Origin: Gordonia heveisoli
GTDB taxonomy: Bacteria > Actinomycetota > Actinomycetes > Mycobacteriales > Mycobacteriaceae
Direction: 5' to 3'
DNA: 64,000 nt
Assembly: GCF_030315745.1 (NCBI RefSeq)
Contig: NZ_JASXSH010000019.1
Location: 1 to 64,000 of the forward strand
Made by a program: the position numbers and the translations under genes. Below the pieces are notes generated by a model that saw only the letters and a program-made list of their open reading frames with translations, did not search any database and was not told the DNA's origin. This document shows, piece after piece, positions 37,232 through 47,638 of this stretch. Every line of letters starts with the position of its first letter. The first letter of the stretch is position 1.

Positions 37232-37954
37232 GTGTTGGGTTTGCCAGAAGCAGTCTCGGTCGCACTCTTCGATCTCGACGGTGTCCTCACGTCCACCGCG
37301 GTGTTGCATCGACATGCCTGGAAGCAGGCATTCGACGGCTTCCTCGCCGAACGCGCTGGTGGCGCCGACAGTCCGGACTTCGCCGAGTTCACCGACCAGG
37401 ATTACCTCGATTACGTCGACGGTCGTCCTCGGGACGCGGGGGTGCGCGCGTTTCTCGCCGCACGCGGCATCGATGACGTCCCCGAGTCGCAGCTGACCGC
37501 GATCGCCACCGGCAAGAACGAGTTGTTCCTGGCCAGTCTCGCCGCCGGCGGTGTGCAGGCCTATCCCGGCTCGGTGCGATATCTGAACGCGGCGCGCGAC
37601 GCCGGGCTCCGGATCGCGGTGGTCACGTCGTCGAAGAATGGAGCAGCTGTGCTGGAAGCAGCCGATCTGACGCAGTTCGTCGAGGCGCGTGTCGACGGTC
37701 TCGACATCGTCGACAAGGGCCTCGCGGGTAAACCTGCCCCCGATTCGTTTCTCCTCGGGGCCGAACTGATGGGGGTCGATCCTCGGCAGGCAGCCGTCTT
37801 CGAGGACGCCATCTCCGGTGTACAAGCCGGTGCCGCCGGTGATTTCGGCTACGTGGTGGCCATCGACCGCCATGACGGCGCACAGCGTGAGGCGATGGTC
37901 GCGGCCGGTGCGAATATCGTCGTCGGCGATCTCGACGAATTGCTGCCCGCATGA
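37232..37954 (+). CDS. HAD hydrolase, beta-phosphoglucomutase-like
   Basis: A 240-residue HAD enzyme of the beta-phosphoglucomutase group. Motif I is FDLDGVLTS, motif II VVTSSKN, the lysine lies in KGLAGKPAPD and motif III is VFEDAISGVQAG. It would interconvert beta-glucose 1-phosphate and glucose 6-phosphate. The stop overlaps the start of the GH65 phosphorylase (ATGA), whose product is beta-glucose 1-phosphate, so the two form a metabolic pair, as Rv3400-Rv3401 do in M. tuberculosis. A TAGCGT hexamer lies 8 nt before the GTG. Confidence 0.9.
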   Translation: MLGLPEAVSVALFDLDGVLTSTAVLHRHAWKQAFDGFLAERAGGADSPDFAEFTDQDYLDYVDGRPRDAGVRAFLAARGIDDVPESQLTAIATGKNELFLASLAAGGVQAYPGSVRYLNAARDAGLRIAVVTSSKNGAAVLEAADLTQFVEARVDGLDIVDKGLAGKPAPDSFLLGAELMGVDPRQAAVFEDAISGVQAGAAGDFGYVVAIDRHDGAQREAMVAAGANIVVGDLDELLPA

Positions 37955-40323
37955 GCGCCGCGAGCGGCAGCCACTTCGGCGAGAGTGGTTATGGCTTCGA
38001 GATCAACCCGTGGCAGTTGCGCTGGAGCGGCGGCGTCGACCTCGACATGCTCTCGCGCACCGAGACCCTATTCGCCCTGTCCAACGGGCACATCGGTTTA
38101 CGCGGCTCTTTCGAGGAAGGTGAACCCGTCGACCATCCGGGTACCTATCTCAACGGTTTCTATGAGCTCCGCGGTCTCCCCTATGCCGAAAGCGGTTACG
38201 GCTACCCCGAATCCGGGCAGACGGTCGTCAATGTGACCGACGGCAAGATCATTCGCCTGCTCGTCGAGGACGAGCCGATGGATCTGCGGTACGGACGTAC
38301 CGAGGAGCATGAGCGAACCCTCGATTTCCGGACTGGAACGCTGCGGCGGCACACGCTGTGGACCTCGCCGACCGGACGCACGGTGCGGATCAAATCCGAA
38401 CGCCTGGTGTCGTTCACCAAACGCACCATCGCCGCCATCCGCTACGAGGTGGAGCCGATCGGCGAGGATATGAAACTGGTGCTGCAGTCGGATCTGCTGG
38501 CCAACGAACCGATCCCGGCGCCTGGCAACGACCCCCGGCTGGCCGCCGCCCTCGATGCTCCCCTGGTCTCCGATCTGGCGGCCTGCCGCAACTACTGGGG
38601 CATGCTGGTCCATCACACCAAGCAGTCGGGTCTGCACATCGCGGCGGGTATGGACCACGAGATCTACTTCCCGGACAAGGCCGACACCTTCATCCGGGCC
38701 GACGCCGATCTCGCCCGGCTGACGATCGCCGCGAATGTGCCGCAGGGCAAGAGCATCACGCTCACCAAGTACATGGGCTACGGATGGTCGGCGCGCCGTT
38801 CGGTGCCTGCCCTGCGCGCCCAGGTCGATGCGGCGCTGGCGATGGCGATGGAGACCGGCTGGGATTCACTCAAGGCCGATCAGGTCCGCTACCTGGAGGA
38901 TTTCTGGCGCGACGCCGACATCGAGATCGACGGCGATCCGGAACTACAGCAGGCGGTGCGGTTCGCCCTGTTCCACGTGCTGCAGGCCGGCGCCCGCGGC
39001 CAGTCGCGCGCCATCCCGGCGAAGGGTCTGACCGGGCCGGGTTATGACGGCCACACCTTCTGGGACACCGAGAGTTTCATCCTGCCGATGCTGACGTACA
39101 CGGTGCCCGCGGCTGCCGGTGAGGAGTTGCGCTGGCGACACGCGACGATGGACAAGGCCAAGGCGCGCGCCGCCGAACTCGGTCAGCGCGGTGCGATGTT
39201 CCCGTGGCGGTCGATCAACGGTGACGAGTGTTCGGGCTACTGGCCGGCCGGTACCGCGGGTGTCCATGTGTCCGCGGACATCGCCAATGCTACCGCCCGA
39301 TATCTGCGCGCGACCAATGACGAACAGTTCGAAACCGAATGTGGCGTAGAACTTCTCGTCGAGACCGCCCGGTTGTTCGCCGGCCTTGGCCATCACGATG
39401 CCAACGGACGTTTCCGCATCGACGGGGTGACCGGCCCCGACGAGTACACCGCGGTGGTCAACAACAACACATTCACCAATCTAGCTGCGCAGCAGAACCT
39501 TCGGGACGCGGTGACGGCGGTGCAACGCCGTCCCGATCTGGGCGAGAAATTGGGTGTCACCAATGCCGAAGCCGCGCACTGGGAATCATGTGCCGACGAT
39601 ATGACGATCCCCTACGACGAGGCGCTCGGCGTACACCAGCAGTGTGAATCCTTCACCAGTCTGGGCGCCTGGGATTTCGCCTCCTCGGTCGGGAAATACC
39701 CTCTCCTGCTGAACTATCCGTACTACGACCTCTATCGCAAGCAAGTGGTCAAGCAGGCCGACCTGGTGTTCGCCATGTACCTGTTCGGGTCGTCCTTCAC
39801 CCCAGAACAGAAGCTGCGCAACTTCGACTACTACTACCCGCTGACGGTGCGCGACTCGTCGTTGTCGGCATGCTGCGAAGCTGTCACCGCCGCCGAGGTC
39901 GGCTATCCCGATCTCGCCTACGATCTGCTGGCCGAATCGGTGTTCACCGATCTGCACGACCTGCATTCCAACGTGTCGTCGGGTCTGCATATCGCGGCAC
40001 TGGCCGGCGCCTGGACCGATTGCGTAGCCGGCTTCGGCGGGATGCGCGACTTCGGCGGGAAGATCACCTTCGCGCCGCGGCTGCCGAGCCGACTGACCTA
40101 TCTATCCTTCCGCATGATCGTGCGCGACTCGAAGATCGTGGTCGCCGTCGACAAGACGAAGGCCACCTATCGGCTGCTGTCGGGTCCGCCGATCGAGCTG
40201 GCCCATCACGGGGAGAAGTTCACCCTCGCGGAGGCGCCGGTGTCGAAGGCCATCGCGGCGGCCGAACATCGCGAACCACCCAAGGCGCCGCCGGGGTGCG
40301 AACCGTACCGCCGCGAGATCTGA
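37951..40323 (+). CDS. glycoside hydrolase family 65 disaccharide phosphorylase
   Basis: A 790-residue enzyme that splits a glucose disaccharide (maltose, trehalose or kojibiose) with phosphate to glucose and beta-glucose 1-phosphate. The N-terminal beta-sandwich (LSNGHIGLRGSFEEG), the catalytic (alpha/alpha)6 barrel (GYDGHTFWDTESFILPML) and a C-terminal sandwich are in order. The catalytic Glu lies in GVTGPDEYTAVVNNN. The substrate among family members cannot be fixed from motifs alone. It is coupled to the upstream HAD gene, which would use its product. Confidence 0.92.
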   Translation: MSAASGSHFGESGYGFEINPWQLRWSGGVDLDMLSRTETLFALSNGHIGLRGSFEEGEPVDHPGTYLNGFYELRGLPYAESGYGYPESGQTVVNVTDGKIIRLLVEDEPMDLRYGRTEEHERTLDFRTGTLRRHTLWTSPTGRTVRIKSERLVSFTKRTIAAIRYEVEPIGEDMKLVLQSDLLANEPIPAPGNDPRLAAALDAPLVSDLAACRNYWGMLVHHTKQSGLHIAAGMDHEIYFPDKADTFIRADADLARLTIAANVPQGKSITLTKYMGYGWSARRSVPALRAQVDAALAMAMETGWDSLKADQVRYLEDFWRDADIEIDGDPELQQAVRFALFHVLQAGARGQSRAIPAKGLTGPGYDGHTFWDTESFILPMLTYTVPAAAGEELRWRHATMDKAKARAAELGQRGAMFPWRSINGDECSGYWPAGTAGVHVSADIANATARYLRATNDEQFETECGVELLVETARLFAGLGHHDANGRFRIDGVTGPDEYTAVVNNNTFTNLAAQQNLRDAVTAVQRRPDLGEKLGVTNAEAAHWESCADDMTIPYDEALGVHQQCESFTSLGAWDFASSVGKYPLLLNYPYYDLYRKQVVKQADLVFAMYLFGSSFTPEQKLRNFDYYYPLTVRDSSLSACCEAVTAAEVGYPDLAYDLLAESVFTDLHDLHSNVSSGLHIAALAGAWTDCVAGFGGMRDFGGKITFAPRLPSRLTYLSFRMIVRDSKIVVAVDKTKATYRLLSGPPIELAHHGEKFTLAEAPVSKAIAAAEHREPPKAPPGCEPYRREI

Positions 40324-40356
40324 ACCGGACTCGCCGCAACACGTACTGCCGCACCG

Positions 40357-42459
40357 TCACTCCGCGAAAGTGACCTGGACCGGCCTGTCGACGATCCGGG
40401 ATATGTCGGTGCCACCATTGCCGACGATGTCGCCCCGCCCCCAGCAGTACGCGCGCCGGTCGGCCACCACGCACGTCACATAGGGTCCCATCGCCAGGGA
40501 ACTGACTCCGCTCAGCCCGGAAACCGGCCCGACCGGCGCCGCCAGACCGGCGACGGGGCCTCGGCCAACCCGCAGGGGATCACCCCAGCAGTACAACGTG
40601 CCGCGCATCGTCGCACACCCGGTAAAGGGGCCACCGGCCAACATGATCTCGTCGCCACTGACCGTGGGGACCGCTGTGGCCATGGTCGACCCGGTCCATG
40701 AGCGGCCATCGCCGCGCGCCCCGCGTTCGCCGTTCCCCCAGCAGTAGATCTTCTGGCGGGCCACCGCACAGACCCGGCTACCCGACGGCGCGATCCTGGT
40801 CACCGGCCCTGCCACGGGGATCGGCTGCGGACGCGTCACCGTGAAGTTCCGTTCGGCGCCCGGGTTGGGCAGTTGCCCCCAGCAGTAGCCTTTGCCCCCG
40901 ACTACGGCGCAGGTTATCGCGCCACCGGCGGCCAGCTCACTCACGACCCCGGGCAATGGCACCTCGGACGGACGCACCGCCTCAACGCCAACGTCCTGGC
41001 CGATCTGCCCAGACCTGTTGTTCCCCCAGCAGTACGCCTTACCGTCGGCGATGGCGCACGTGTGCGCATCACCTGAGGTGAGGACCGTGACGCCCGATAA
41101 CCCGACATCGACGGGTGTGAAGCTATTGACGGTATCGCCCGATCCCAGTTGCCCAGAGGAGTTCAGTCCCCAACATTTGACCCGCCTCTGGACACGCACA
41201 CATTTGTGACTCTCGCCGTCGACGACGTCCTCGACACCGGACACGCTCGAAACCCGAACTGCGGTGGGCCGTTCGACGGTCGTGCCGTCACCGACCTGTC
41301 CGTACTCGTTGTCGCCCCAGCAATACAGCGCCCCGGTTCGGATCACGGCGCAGCCCGTGGACACCTTCACGACCATCTCATCGACCGGTGCAGCAGGTGC
41401 CGCCTGGACACCGCTACCGCTACCCCGCCCGGTTGCCGGCTCATCGGCACTCAGCGCGATACCTACCCCCGCGAGCACCGCGGCCACCACCGCACAGGCA
41501 AGGATCGCCAGCGGCCACCGCCATCCAGACCGTCGCGAGGTCGACGCCGACTGGATCGGACTCGGCCTCCGCACCGTGGCTGCGTACGCTGCATCGCCGT
41601 CCGCCGGGTGCGGTGGGTGGATGGGCGGGGTATCCGCCGCGCGTAGCGCATTCCGAAGCGCGGCCGCGAACTCCCCACAGTCGGCGAACCGGGCCACCGG
41701 GTCTTTGGCCAGCGCCCGGGCGAACACCGGGTCGGCGGGCGCCAGACGCGGGTCGACCGAGGCGGCCGGCACCGGAGTGAGCACTAGATGCGCATGCATC
41801 TGCTGCTGGGGGGTCGCTCCACCCAGCGGCATCCGGCCGGTGAGCAACCAGTAGGCGGTGACCGCCAAGGAGTACTGGTCCGCAGCCCGTCCGACCTGCT
41901 CAGGTCCGAAAGATTCTGGCGCGGAGTAGGCCAACGAACCGATGAACTGCGCAACGCCGGTCAGCGCGCCGGCGTCATCGACAGCTTTGGCGATCCCGAA
42001 GTCGAGGACCACCACCTCATCGAGCTGCCCCTGCGGACGGCGAACCACCATGATGTTGCCGGGTTTGATGTCGCGGTGAATCACTCCCTGACGGTGGGCA
42101 TAGTCAAGCGCATCGGCCACCCGCCCGACGATCTCGGCCACCTCGAGCGGGTCCGGCCGCGGCGGCACGGTGAGATCCGCGCCGTCGAGGTAGTCCATCG
42201 TGAACCAGGGCGTATTGCCCTCGACACCGAAGTCGTGCACGCCGACGATCCCTGGGTGCCGCAGCACCGCGGCGGCGCGCGCCTCCCGGCCGAATCGTTC
42301 ACGGGCGGTGGCGTCGGCGCCTGCAGCCGAGATCACTTTCAGCGCTTCACGGCGATTCAGGTGGGGATGCTCCACGAGGTAGACCTCGCCCATCCCGCCG
42401 GCCCCTAGACGTCGCAGCACACGAAATCCCGCGAACGTCCCCCCGATCTCGATCGGCAC
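40357..42459 (-). CDS. membrane Ser/Thr protein kinase with RCC1-like external sensor
   Basis: A 700-residue receptor-type kinase. The cytosolic kinase domain (about residues 8-275) is complete: GAGGMGEVY loop, ALKV lysine, HRDIKPGN catalytic loop, DFGIAK and an APE-like SAPESFG. A membrane segment follows (about 320-345, WPLAILACAVVAAVLAGVGI). The external part consists of about seven RCC1-like repeats, each with a C-A-(x)n-YCWG pattern, predicting a disulfide-stabilised beta-propeller. No PASTA repeats are present. The GTG at 42459 is preferred to the ATG at 42474 because GGGAGAGG lies just before it. The ligand is unknown. Confidence 0.88.
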   Translation of the reverse strand: MPIEIGGTFAGFRVLRRLGAGGMGEVYLVEHPHLNRREALKVISAAGADATARERFGREARAAAVLRHPGIVGVHDFGVEGNTPWFTMDYLDGADLTVPPRPDPLEVAEIVGRVADALDYAHRQGVIHRDIKPGNIMVVRRPQGQLDEVVVLDFGIAKAVDDAGALTGVAQFIGSLAYSAPESFGPEQVGRAADQYSLAVTAYWLLTGRMPLGGATPQQQMHAHLVLTPVPAASVDPRLAPADPVFARALAKDPVARFADCGEFAAALRNALRAADTPPIHPPHPADGDAAYAATVRRPSPIQSASTSRRSGWRWPLAILACAVVAAVLAGVGIALSADEPATGRGSGSGVQAAPAAPVDEMVVKVSTGCAVIRTGALYCWGDNEYGQVGDGTTVERPTAVRVSSVSGVEDVVDGESHKCVRVQRRVKCWGLNSSGQLGSGDTVNSFTPVDVGLSGVTVLTSGDAHTCAIADGKAYCWGNNRSGQIGQDVGVEAVRPSEVPLPGVVSELAAGGAITCAVVGGKGYCWGQLPNPGAERNFTVTRPQPIPVAGPVTRIAPSGSRVCAVARQKIYCWGNGERGARGDGRSWTGSTMATAVPTVSGDEIMLAGGPFTGCATMRGTLYCWGDPLRVGRGPVAGLAAPVGPVSGLSGVSSLAMGPYVTCVVADRRAYCWGRGDIVGNGGTDISRIVDRPVQVTFAE

Positions 42460-42702
42460 TGGCCTCTCCCTCATATGGTGGGGCCAATCGTTACACACCA
42501 GGACAGATGGCCGGGAACCCAGCGGCCGCCGGCACCGGCATGAGGTCCGGTCACTCTGGCGAGGCGAACGCTCACGCGTTGTCGGCCCAATCGGAGGACT
42601 TCCGGACGCGAGCATCGGCTGCGTGAGAGGTCACGGTCGGTGTGATTTCTGTTCACTGGGGTTCACTGGTGGTGCGGGTGGTCTGACCTGCACAAATAGT
42701 TC

Positions 42703-42730
42703 TTGCATCGAACACGTGTTCGAGTATGAT
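42703..42730 (+). promoter_or_regulatory. leaderless promoter of the HNH gene
   Basis: TTGCAT (42703-42708) and TATGAT (42725-42730) are separated by 16 nt, and the -10 ends 6 nt before the ATG at 42737. The LexA box fills the spacer. Confidence 0.65.
42708..42723. promoter_or_regulatory. LexA (SOS) box
   Basis: TCGAACACGTGTTCGA is a perfect 16-bp palindrome and an exact match to the actinobacterial/mycobacterial LexA site TCGAAC-N4-GTTCGA. It sits between the -35 and -10 of the HNH gene. Confidence 0.9.
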
Positions 42731-42736
42731 GGGGAT

Positions 42737-44008
42737 ATGGACCTCACCGAACTGCACCACACCCTCACCGAAAAGCCGCCCGACTACACACGGTTGGATG
42801 GCCCCGCTGCCCTCGACGGCCTGCGCACGGTACTACGGCTGCGTACGGTGCTCGATCACCACGCGGTGACGTTGGTGTCGATGCTCGACCGACTGCATGT
42901 TGCCGACCGGCAGGGCCGGTCGTTGCGGGAGTTGTTGATCGTGGCGGGGTGTGCGCCGGCGGTGGCGTCGCGGCTGATTCGAGTCGCGGCCTCGCTGGAT
43001 CTGGCACCACGGTTGGCCGCGCATCTCGCTGATGGGGTGGTCTCGATCGAGCATGCCGATGCGGTGATGCGGGGGATCGTGCACATCGGGACCCGACGCC
43101 GCGAGCCTCTCGACGATGAGTCGCGCCAACGGTATGTGACCGATCTTGTCGCGCAAGTGTTCTCGGGGGCCACCCCGGCTGAGGTCGCCGCCCGGGCCCG
43201 CACTCTGGGGAACCTTGAGGCCGACGACTCCGCAGCGGGGGTGCCGGCCGGGGAGGACCGCAGTGTCGATCGGTTGGATGTTTCGGTGACCGCGGACGGT
43301 CGGGTGGCGATTGTCGGGGATGTGGATGCGGTGATCGGCGCGAAACTCGCGAGCGCGGTGGATGCGCTGTCGGCGCCACGCCCGCAGCCGGATGGGTCAC
43401 CCGATGCCCGGTCTGCGACTCGTCGTCGGGCCGAGGCATTGGAACAAGTGTTGGATGCGGCGGCGATGGCTGCGGAATCGGGTGTGTTGCAGGGCATGCC
43501 GAAATATCAGACGGTGATGACGATGTCTGCCGATCCTGCGACCGAGGCGGTCCCCGATGGTGCGCGGTTGGGGTGGGTGGGGTCGGTGACAGCTGCGACC
43601 GCTCGGATGTTGTCGTGTGATGGGGTGCTCACCCCGATCGTCGTCGATGATGGCGGGGTGCCGTTGCATATGGGTCGGGATAAACGTCTGTTTCCCGCGC
43701 ATCTGCGTAAGGCGTTGATGGTGCGGGATGGTGGGGTGTGTATCAAGTGTGGGGCGCCGGGTTCGTGGGCGCATGCCCATCACATCAAGCATTGGGTGGA
43801 TGGTGGGGATACGTCGTTGGATAACGGGTGTTTGTTGTGTCCGGCATGTCATGACGATGTGCACCATCATGGTTGGCAGGTGTTCCTCGGTGCCGATCGC
43901 CATCCGTGGCTGATCCCACCCGCCACCGTCGATGCGCGGCGTCGGCCGTTACCGGCCTACAACCGGCGCACGATGCGCCTGTCAGATACCGAACTCGCCG
44001 CCGCCTAA
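42737..44008 (+). CDS. DUF222/13E12-family HNH endonuclease
   Basis: A 423-residue protein with an N-terminal DUF222 domain (about residues 15-300) and a C-terminal HNH nuclease motif (about 335-385): CIKCGAPGSWAHAHHIKHW, DNGCLLCPACHDDVHHHGW. The two CxxC pairs bind structural zinc and the His pair plus Asn/His form the HNH site. It belongs to the 13E12 repeat family, which is multi-copy and mobile-like in mycobacteria. It is directly behind a perfect LexA box with a leaderless promoter, so it should be DNA-damage induced. Its codon use is less GC-biased than that of its neighbours (many TTG and TGT codons). Confidence 0.9.
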   Translation: MDLTELHHTLTEKPPDYTRLDGPAALDGLRTVLRLRTVLDHHAVTLVSMLDRLHVADRQGRSLRELLIVAGCAPAVASRLIRVAASLDLAPRLAAHLADGVVSIEHADAVMRGIVHIGTRRREPLDDESRQRYVTDLVAQVFSGATPAEVAARARTLGNLEADDSAAGVPAGEDRSVDRLDVSVTADGRVAIVGDVDAVIGAKLASAVDALSAPRPQPDGSPDARSATRRRAEALEQVLDAAAMAAESGVLQGMPKYQTVMTMSADPATEAVPDGARLGWVGSVTAATARMLSCDGVLTPIVVDDGGVPLHMGRDKRLFPAHLRKALMVRDGGVCIKCGAPGSWAHAHHIKHWVDGGDTSLDNGCLLCPACHDDVHHHGWQVFLGADRHPWLIPPATVDARRRPLPAYNRRTMRLSDTELAAA

Positions 44009-44138
44009 CCCGCCCCTGCCCCCGAGTGTTACCTCCCGTGAGGTGCTGTGTTCGTTGACAACTCCACAGTGTGAGGGGTCTAGCTCGCTCAAGCCGGGGC
44101 GGGCTGGACACGCTCGCCCACCCGAATGGCGCGTGATC

Positions 44139-45149
<1,011 letters not shown>

Positions 45150-45171
45150 CGGCCTCCCCTTCCGAATTTTC

Positions 45172-45187
45172 AATACCAAAAGGTATT
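45172..45187. promoter_or_regulatory. TetR operator candidate between divergent esterase and tetR
   Basis: AATACC-AAAA-GGTATT is a perfect inverted repeat. It ends at the first T of TAAACT (45187-45192), a likely -10 of the TetR gene that lies 7 nt before its ATG, and it is 23 bp upstream of the esterase start, so binding could block both genes. Confidence 0.65.
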
Positions 45188-45199
45188 AAACTGGCCGAC

Positions 45200-45865
45200 A
45201 TGGCTCCCGTCAATCCGAAGGCACCGACCGGTCAGGTTGCGTCGAGTCCGGCCGGAAACGCTCGGCGACGTTCACCCACTCGCCGGAAGAGCGACACGCG
45301 CGCCCGCCTCCTCGACGCCGCATTCGCGGTCTTCGTCGCAAAAGGCTTCGGCCGCACCCGAATCGACGACATCTGCCAGACCGCGGGGTACACCAAGGGG
45401 GCCTTCTACTCGAACTTCGATTCGTTGGAGCAACTGTTTTTCGCGCTCTACGACCGGGAATCTGCCTACGGCGCCGACTTCACCGGCGCGGTGGCCGCTG
45501 AGGCCGACCCGAACGCCGACGCGCGTGACCTGGTGGCGGCCTGGGCCGCGAACGTGCTGATCGATCGCGATTGGCTGCTCATCAACACCGATTTCGTGTC
45601 CTTCGCGGCCCGGTACCCGGACATCGCCGCCGACCTGACCACCCACCGGCGCGCGTTACGCGAACAGGCCACCGCCCGGCTCGCCGAGGCAATCGTGGCG
45701 CTGGCCGTCCCGCTACCTGAATCCTTGCCGACACCCGAGGCGTTCGCGCGCTCGATCGTCACCATCTATGACGGGGTCATCTACCAGCTGCTTCTCGACA
45801 TGGATGAGGCCACTGTCCGCGACCATTTCGTGGCGATCATCAGCGCCCTGCTGCCACCGCGGTGA
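45200..45865 (+). CDS. TetR family transcriptional regulator
   Basis: A 221-residue regulator. After a 30-residue basic, Pro-rich extension, residues about 32-78 form the TetR helix-turn-helix (TRARLLDAAFAVFVAKGF, IDDICQTAGYTKGAFYSNF). The rest is a helical ligand domain ending in a TetR_C-like region. The ATG lies 12 bp after a perfect operator-like palindrome. The divergent esterase gene is the likely target, and self-repression is likely. The ligand is unknown. Confidence 0.9.
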   Translation: MAPVNPKAPTGQVASSPAGNARRRSPTRRKSDTRARLLDAAFAVFVAKGFGRTRIDDICQTAGYTKGAFYSNFDSLEQLFFALYDRESAYGADFTGAVAAEADPNADARDLVAAWAANVLIDRDWLLINTDFVSFAARYPDIAADLTTHRRALREQATARLAEAIVALAVPLPESLPTPEAFARSIVTIYDGVIYQLLLDMDEATVRDHFVAIISALLPPR

Positions 45866-45887
45866 CCTCTCGCGGCGGCCCCCCTTG

Positions 45888-45908
45888 ACCTTGACACTGT
45901 GACAAGGT
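45888..45908. promoter_or_regulatory. MerR-type dyad upstream of the HEAT gene pair
   Basis: A 21-bp near-palindrome (ACCTTG, then CAC, central T, GTG, then CAAGGT, with one mismatched pair) is centred on 45898. It follows TTGACC (45885-45890), a candidate -35, as expected for a long-spacer MerR-controlled promoter. The ATG of the HEAT gene is 27 bp further on. Confidence 0.6.
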
Positions 45909-45934
45909 GTGCGGTGGAGGGCGAAGGAGGTCTC

Positions 45935-46591
45935 ATGACAACGAACGCCCATCTCGTCACCGCATTACACGCCCCGGATCCGTCGGTGCGCCTGCGTGCC
46001 GCGCTCGACGCCGGAACTACTGCCGACCACGGCCTGCTGGACGTCCTCGTCCAGCGGTGCGGCGTCGAACCGGATTTCTACGTCCGGGACATGCTCACCT
46101 GGGCGGTGACGCGGCTGCCCACCGAGCAGACCGTGCCGCGGATTGTGGACGAGCTGCGAGCTGCGGCTCCCCAGGCCCGCAGTCAGGCCCTGCACACCCT
46201 GTCGAAGATCGGCGACCGCACCGCCTGGCCGTCGATCACCCCGGCACTTCTCCACGACGATGATGACGCAGTGGCCACGGCCGCCTGGCGTGCCGCCGTC
46301 GCGCTGGCCCCCGACGCCGACGCTCCGACGCTGGCCGTCGAGCTCGCCCGGGAACTCGGACGCGGCCCCCGCGAGGTCCAACGCTCACTCAGTCGGGCAC
46401 TCGTCGAACTCGACGAGGCCGCCGCCCCGGCGCTGGCGATTGCGCGTGCTCATGAGAATCCGGTGGTACGCGCACACGCCATCGCGACCGAGCAACTGCG
46501 TCGCGACCCCGACAGTGGGTTCGACGACGTGCTGCACCTGGCTCGGCGTACCGCCGTCGGCATGCCCGATGCAGCCGGGGACTCATGCTGA
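45935..46591 (+). CDS. HEAT-repeat protein
   Basis: A 218-residue, almost wholly helical protein built of HEAT-like repeats (TALHAPDPSVRLRAALDAG, LRAAAPQARSQALHTLSKIGD). There is no enzyme motif, signal peptide or membrane segment. The ATG has a strong GAAGGAGG site 4 nt upstream. Its end overlaps the MerR-HEAT gene by 7 bp. HEAT domains bind proteins or small ligands, so it may be a partner of the MerR protein that has the same repeat type. Function unknown. Confidence 0.78.
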   Translation: MTTNAHLVTALHAPDPSVRLRAALDAGTTADHGLLDVLVQRCGVEPDFYVRDMLTWAVTRLPTEQTVPRIVDELRAAAPQARSQALHTLSKIGDRTAWPSITPALLHDDDDAVATAAWRAAVALAPDADAPTLAVELARELGRGPREVQRSLSRALVELDEAAAPALAIARAHENPVVRAHAIATEQLRRDPDSGFDDVLHLARRTAVGMPDAAGDSC

Positions 46592-47625
46592 TCGGCGAAG
46601 TGTCGCAGCGTTCCGGGGTCAGTACCCGGATGCTGCGGCACTACGACTCGCTAGGACTGGTGACGCCGAGCGGCCGGACCTCGGGCGGCTATCGCAGGTA
46701 TTCAGCCGACGACATCGAGCGGCTGTTCCACGTCGAATGTCTACGCTCGCTGGGGATGTCGCTGGAAGATGTCGCGCGAGCGCTCGGCGATCGGCATTTC
46801 GTCCCCGCCGACGCGGTCACCGAGGCCATCGCCCGGACCCGTGAGGCGATCGCGGCCCAGACTGAACTCCTCGGCCGTCTCGAACGCATCCGGGACGCGG
46901 CACCCACAGACTGGTCGGCGGTGCTGCGCATCATCGCCCTGTGGCGCGCGATGTCCTCGCCCCGAGGTGACGAGCGGTTGCGTGCAGCGCTCACCGACGG
47001 TGAGCGAACGCTGTCACCCACGGCGCTGGCGCAGGCACTTCTGACCGAACCCGAGCCGAATGTCGCGAGCACGCTGCAGTGGGCGCTCGCCCGGAACCCC
47101 GACGACCCGACCAGCGCGCTCGACGCGTTGGGCGCGGGACTCGACGATCCGGTCGGCGACACTCGGCTGCGCGCGGTCACCGCGATCGCCGCGCTGCCTG
47201 CCACCCCGACGGCCGACGGTTACCTCGCCATGGCCCTCGATGACCCGGAGGTCGCCGTGCGCGCCCGCGCGGCGATCGCACTCGGGGGCCGCGGCGTGAC
47301 CTCGGCGATACCCGCTCTCATCGAGCTGATCGTCGTCGGCCGCGCCGATGTAGAGGCCGCCGAGGTCCTTGGTGCGCTGGCCGCGACACCCGATCCCGCC
47401 CTCGCGACTCAGATCGTGACGGCACTGTCGGACCGGCTGGCTGCGGAGTCGGCCGAACCCGCGGTCCGCTCCCGCATCACCCAGGCGCTCGCCGAGATCC
47501 CCGACGCCGCCGCCCACGACCTGCTGAGGGCGTTGGCCACCGATGCCGACCCGACGGTCGCCGGTACCGCCGCCGCCATCCTGAACTCCCCTCCGCCGTC
47601 GAACGGCACCGGTCGGTGCCGGTAA
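46585..47625 (+). CDS. MerR family regulator fused to HEAT repeats
   Basis: A 346-residue protein. Residues 1-70 are a MerR winged helix ([39 protein letters not shown]); about 75-115 is the dimerising coiled coil ([20 protein letters not shown]). From about 125 to the end are HEAT-like repeats ([29 protein letters not shown]) in place of a usual MerR ligand domain. It overlaps the upstream HEAT gene and probably controls both through the dyad at 45888-45908. Length is well above ordinary MerR proteins. Confidence 0.85.
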   Translation: MLIGEVSQRSGVSTRMLRHYDSLGLVTPSGRTSGGYRRYSADDIERLFHVECLRSLGMSLEDVARALGDRHFVPADAVTEAIARTREAIAAQTELLGRLERIRDAAPTDWSAVLRIIALWRAMSSPRGDERLRAALTDGERTLSPTALAQALLTEPEPNVASTLQWALARNPDDPTSALDALGAGLDDPVGDTRLRAVTAIAALPATPTADGYLAMALDDPEVAVRARAAIALGGRGVTSAIPALIELIVVGRADVEAAEVLGALAATPDPALATQIVTALSDRLAAESAEPAVRSRITQALAEIPDAAAHDLLRALATDADPTVAGTAAAILNSPPPSNGTGRCR

Positions 47626-47638
47626 CCTGACAGGCACT

